64,000 bases of DNA from Circinella umbellata (taxonomy: Eukaryota > Mucoromycota > Mucoromycetes > Mucorales > Lichtheimiaceae): contig JAIWNF010000045.1 in NCBI GenBank assembly GCA_025093555.1, forward strand, positions 186,001-250,000. The letters are read 5' to 3'. The translations under genes and the position numbers were made by a program. How positions within the stretch are numbered: the stretch's first letter is position 1; each line of letters begins with the position of its first letter. Positions 60,076-64,000 of the stretch are shown piece after piece. Under the pieces are notes generated by a model that saw only the letters and a list, made by a program, of their open reading frames with translations, had not been told where the DNA came from and ran no database searches.

Positions 60076-61040
60076 TTAGTTGGCCTTTTCAAAGTATTCC
60101 TTGGAGGCCTTGACTTCGGGCTTGATGGTATCAGCACCCTTTTGCCAGCCGGCGGGGCAGACTAAGAAATAAGAAATATTTTTGTTAGTTGGAAAAAGAT
60201 CAAACGATTATAACGACATCTCACTTTTGAGAACTTCTAATCTTTACCTTCACCGTGGACATCAGTGAACTTGAAAGCTTCGACGAGACGAAGAGCTTCA
60301 TCGACGTTACGACCAACGGGAAGATCGTTGATGGTGATTTGACGGACAATACCCTTGGGGTCGATGATGAAAAGACCTAAATTACAAAGCACATTTAATA
60401 ACCCATATAACATTCTCCCCAAGTATTCACATTTTTCCTCATAATCAAATATATAATTTACGTACCACGGAGGGCAACACCAGCATCTTCAATCAAGACA
60501 CCGTAGTCACGGGCGACCTTCTTGGTCTTATCAGCAACAATAGGAATGTTCATTTCACCAAGACCACCTTGCTTGCGGGGAGTGTTGATCCAGGCAAGAT
60601 GAGAGAATTCTATGGAAATTGAAAGAAACAAAATTATAAGTTAGAAAAAAAAACGCGAGGTTTTTTTTTAAAAAAAAAAAAAAAATAAGATAAATAAAAT
60701 GACACTTTACCAGAGTCAGTGGAAGCAGCGATGACAGCAGTGTCCAAAGCTTCGAATTCCTTGACGCGTTCAGAGAAGGCAAGAATTTCAGTGGGGCAGA
60801 CGAAGGTGAAATCCATAGGGTACCAGAAGAAAACAACGTACTTGCCCTTGTAGTCAGAGAGGGAGATATCCTTGAACTCACCATCAACGACGGCGGGAAG
60901 GGTAAAGGCAGGAGCGGGCTTTTGAACTTGAGCGACTATAGACAGTAACAAAAAGATAGAGTCAGAATAAATGAAAAGACCCTTTTCATTTTTTTTTAGG
61001 CGCAGCGAAGGTTTTTTACATAAAAAGGCGGCTTACCCAT
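60076..61040 (-). CDS. TSA1: Typical 2-Cys peroxiredoxin (Tsa1/Prx1-2 class)
   Basis: Five exons (61040-61037, 60935-60711, 60609-60466, 60376-60248, 60161-60076) give 195 residues, the standard size. The first exon codes only ATGG, so the start codon is separated from the rest by an intron. The peroxidatic Cys48 lies in FTFVCPTE and the resolving Cys169 in VCPAGW. GGLG (in QGGLGEMN) and a C-terminal YF motif (EYFEKAN) are present, the pair that makes eukaryotic enzymes prone to overoxidation and able to switch to chaperone function. It reduces H2O2 in the cytosol with thioredoxin. Codon use is far more GC3-rich and regular (GTC, AAG, CCC) than in neighbours, as expected for a highly expressed gene. 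Confidence 0.97.
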
Positions 61041-61455
61041 TTTTTTTATATGAAAGGAGAAAAAGATGATTCTAAAATTACAGCTTTCCCCCCGGCTTTT
61101 ATATGAATGGCGGGTTTTCAAGGTGACGCGCGCTTCCACTTGTTTGATAAAAGAGGCAACCCCCCCGCTCGCTCCTTGAAATGCTTAGTCAATCCTCGTG
61201 ATATCCAATCAAAAACACAGCAATTGTTCGAATGATTTCGATTCTTCTTCGGTAATGTCGGAGCAGAGGAATAATTTCTCGGCTTTTGCTTAATCATGCG
61301 CTTTATACCCTATCAAATTTCATTGTTTTCCATGTTTTTGTAACTAGACCACTTCTTTCATTCCCAAAAAAAAAAAGTTGGGAGCGAAAACGAATGAAAA
61401 TAACATATATGACCCAATATATATATACTTTTTTATTACTATTATTATTGTTATA
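61041..61455. promoter_or_regulatory. Peroxiredoxin upstream region
   Basis: The region between the peroxiredoxin start and the 3' end of KTI12 must hold the promoter. It has pyrimidine-rich tracts, a GC-richer block (61088-61180) and TTATACCC near 61302. I cannot identify stress-response factor sites with confidence. Confidence 0.4.
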
Positions 61456-62731
61456 TTATTCTAAGTTTGTATTAAGATAGTCAACAAAAATATCGCCAAG
61501 GCGATCGGTATCTAAAGTAGTACGCATCTTATTAATCGATACAAATTGTTTTCGTAATCGTCTTAATTCTGATAAGGTGACTATTCGTGAAGGATTGATC
61601 ACCTTGGCTGAAGCATGTGGAACAACCATTGGCAAACCACCAGCGCCAAATTCCTTTTGCCCTTCAGTAGCCGCATTGATGATTTCAAGTGTTATTTTAT
61701 CAAGCTTATATACATAGCCGGTATCTGATACGGGTTTCTACGAACAAAAACAAATATTAAAAAATAAGGTTTAGGTTTAAAAAATATATAAGAACCTCAG
61801 AGGGTGCACACTCACAGAAATGGTTGACATGTTTGGTGGTGGAGGTTTGCGTAAAATGACTGCATCCCAAATTTTATCCCCTGGTATACTTTCGTCATCA
61901 TAAATGACTGTAAAAAGAGGTGAATCCCATCGATTCTTTGCATCTGGTTCTTCGTAACGTGTAACCAATTCATCGAACCTAAAAAAGAATGATAAAGAAT
62001 TACATTCCAACTTTTCTCATCAGTCCCTCAAATCACATCATCTTCTTTGTGCTTCCTCATTTTTTTATATATTTTTCAACCCGTTCCTCCCCCCCCCTCC
62101 CTTTTACAAAAATGGATGGAAAAAAAAAATTTCTTTACACAGTGGAATCATATGCTGCTGCGGGTTCACGGTTTGCATTCCATTCTTTTGCCATAGCAAT
62201 TGGTGTACCAGCATGCACCTAAAATTATATATAATTTGGTTACTAAGTCACATCAAAAATAGTGTGTATAGTATACAGACAAGTATATTTCTCTTCTCTT
62301 ACCACACAGTGAGGTGTACTAATACCACGTGCAACGCAGTAAAGTTGATATCGAAATCCTTTAATATAGTTCATACCGTCTGCAATCACAATATCGTCTC
62401 TAGTCAAAAGACGTTCTACAGCTGAGAGCAAAGCACCTCGTGCCTTTTTTTCTTCGCGTGCTTCTATTTTTTGGTGCAACACAGATAAGCTTACAAATCT
62501 AATTTCATTTTACTTTGAACAAATCAGGAAAGAAGATGTTCATTTATAAGAAAAAAAAACAGAATTACCTCGATAGGCTTCTTTACTGACATTTAATGAA
62601 TCGTCGTTAATTATATGAACCCGCATGGGCCGATCCTCGGCTTGAAGCCGTTCAAGCATATACTGCTCAATTTGTTTTGCTCTAGTAGTCTTGCCACTGC
62701 TCGGAAATCCCGTCAATACGATTAACGGCAT
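61456..62731 (-). CDS. KTI12: Kti12 (Elongator-associated P-loop protein, related to PSTK)
   Basis: Five exons (62731-62569, 62463-62303, 62218-62139, 61978-61816, 61737-61456) give 282 residues. The N-terminus MPLIVLTGFPSSGKTTRA is a Walker A P-loop; INDDSLN, KKARGALLSAVERLL, VIADGMNYIKGFRYQLYC and the C-terminal segment GTPIAMAKEWN, FDELVTRYEEPDAKNRWD match Kti12 proteins. Known Kti12 binds tRNA and Elongator and is needed for wobble-uridine modification (mcm5/ncm5). The C-terminal tRNA-binding half ends LRRLRKQFVSIN and a TDRLGDIFVDYLN tail. All junction phases agree and the gene looks intact. It is transcribed away from the arrestin gene. Confidence 0.93.
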
Positions 62732-63346
62732 ATTTGGTATTAGACAAAAAGGTGTTATAGTTACAAAAAGAATAGTGCGCTGTGACTGTGTAAAATAAAA
62801 ATAGTCGCTTTCTGTATCCGAGAGAGAGAGAGAAACCCACTCCCTGAACATTAAAAAAAAATTTGATCAGATGAGCCCATATGTGTATACCAGATAGTAG
62901 GTGTTTTTTCTTTCTGGATAAGCTTTTAGCGAATGGGAACACATACCGATCAAAGATATGACATGACTTCCCAAAAGGAAGTAAATTTTTCTCACGGCTT
63001 CATTACAAGTCAAAAAGAAGATCTTGATCTGAGCGAAACGCATGGACAATAATATTTTTTCATATTGTGTTCCCCGTTTTTCGGTGATAAATATTCCACT
63101 GAAAATGAAATCAAAAAATGTCCAATGAACAAATCAATTTCATTTTTTTTTTTTCTTCTTTTTTCATTGAAGTTTCTTAAATTTTTTTTTTTTCGCTTAT
63201 TGTTACTTTTTTTTTCTCTCTCTTTTAACGTTTTTTTCTTAAGAAGAAAAATTTAAGGGTCCACATTTTCCCATTGCTTTCGTTCTATTTTTTTTTCGTA
63301 CTTTGTTGTAGTCGTTCTCCCCCTTCCCCCCTTTTTTTTCAACGCG
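62732..63346. promoter_or_regulatory. Divergent promoter region between KTI12 and the arrestin-like gene
   Basis: The 615 bp separate two divergently transcribed starts. It is rich in T tracts (63140-63330) and carries CT-rich runs near both starts. No defined site is recognised. Confidence 0.5.
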
Positions 63347-64000
63347 ATGAACTTGAAAAAGATCTCGCAAACTCATTTGTCGTTTGATCCTTTAAAACCG
63401 GTCATTCTGCGAGGAAGTCCTGAAGAAGATGCTCAATCAGTATTTTCTGGCAATGTTGTTTTATCATTACCAAAGCCAACAAGAATAACCACTGTTACTG
63501 TGACTCTTAAATGTACAGCAACAACTTATTGGCCAGAAGGTAAAGAGAATTCGAATATCAATTAAGTTTTATACTTTGGCCCCATTCTACTTGCTTAAAA
63601 TTATATGCAGCTTTATCATTTATCTTATCATTGATTAAATGCTTTTTAATTCTTATTTGTTAGGCATTGGAATTCGTGGTACTCGATTAACTTCAGAAAA
63701 AGTATTGAGTGAGGAAATTTTACAAATTATGGACAAGACTGATAACCAACAATCAACGAAATTACCTGCAGGCACTCATAGATTTCCTTTCGTTTTTCTT
63801 ATTCCGAATGTTAGTAGCTATGGATTTTTTTTCTTTTTTTTTTTTTTTTTTTTTTTTTTTTGGCTCCCAAAGTATACTAATACGAACCAATTTCTTTTAC
63901 TTTATTTTTTTTGTGTATAGTCTGTTGTGGAATCCATTGAAGATATGTACGGACGTGTTCGACATACGTGTGAAGCCAAAGTGGCTCGCCCTGGTATCCA
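63347..64000 (+). CDS. Arrestin-like (N-terminal arrestin fold) protein, cut by the right edge
   Basis: Three exons are visible: 63347-63539, 63664-63809 and 63921 to beyond 64000, with agreeing phases. The 140 visible residues read as an arrestin N domain: LSFDPLKPVILRGSPEEDAQ, SGNVVLSLPKPTRITTVTVTL, KCTATTYWPEG, then LPAGTHRFPFVFLIPN and SVVESIEDMYGRVRHTCEAKV. Fungal alpha-arrestins (ART family, PalF, Aly) link membrane transporters to Rsp5 ubiquitin ligase through PY motifs, which would lie beyond the window. The second intron contains a long near-pure T tract (63824-63861). The start is the first ATG of the frame and fits the domain boundary. Confidence 0.85.

Overview
The window is fungal nuclear DNA, most likely from a Mucoromycota (Mucorales-type) mould. 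The evidence is AT-rich sequence with abundant homopolymers, several short introns per gene (mostly about 50-100 bp, GTANGT...AG, many closed by CTAAC/TAG), fungal-type genes (SH3-containing Cdc25 Ras exchange factor, DHA2 MFS transporter, Ufe1/syntaxin-18, Kti12), and transposon families that resemble those I know from Mucorales. I cannot name the species. I saw no rRNA, CRISPR array or convincing tRNA.

Layout. (1) 1-4470: the 3' two thirds of a Ty3/Gypsy chromovirus-type LTR retrotransposon (protease, RT/RNase H, integrase-chromodomain, 3' LTR); its gag and 5' LTR lie off the left edge. (2) 4531-14600: a transposon graveyard. It holds a decayed multi-exon repetitive gene whose intron carries a Merlin/IS1595-type transposase relic, a Helitron fragment, a MULE C-terminus with an OTU protease relic, tandem repeats, and two 3' ends of one LINE family in opposite orientation. 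(3) 15394-20185: an intact six-exon Ras GEF on the minus strand. (4) 20186-28210: 8 kb with no recognisable gene. (5) 28211-35483: a low-complexity WGQQ-repeat protein, a CAP-Gly protein, the ER t-SNARE Ufe1/syntaxin-18 and a BORCS8-like protein. (6) 35484-41026: gene-poor, with a 170-bp MITE. (7) 41027-43720: an intact nine-exon MFS DHA2 transporter. (8) 48695-49839: a two-finger C2H2 protein. (9) 50052-53909: a decaying MFS transporter gene with a 1.7-kb intron filled by foreign sequence. (10) 54676-55867: glyoxalase II with an Asp-to-Asn change at a metal ligand. (11) 60076-64000: 2-Cys peroxiredoxin, KTI12, and the start of an arrestin-fold gene cut by the right edge.

The host genes are housekeeping or signalling genes with no operon-like organisation. 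Loosely related themes are Ras/cAMP signalling (Cdc25), membrane traffic and lysosome positioning (Ufe1, BORCS8-like, arrestin), and redox/aldehyde detoxification (glyoxalase II, peroxiredoxin). The least ordinary observations are a second copy of the polypurine-tract/LTR junction inside pol, two host introns swollen to about 1.7 kb by insertions, the glyoxalase II D58N change, a three-stem structured element at 31851-31921, an array of 22-bp hairpin repeats, and a 90-bp intron that stays open if retained and would add a hydrophobic segment to the BORCS8-like protein. I found no clearly new multi-gene system.
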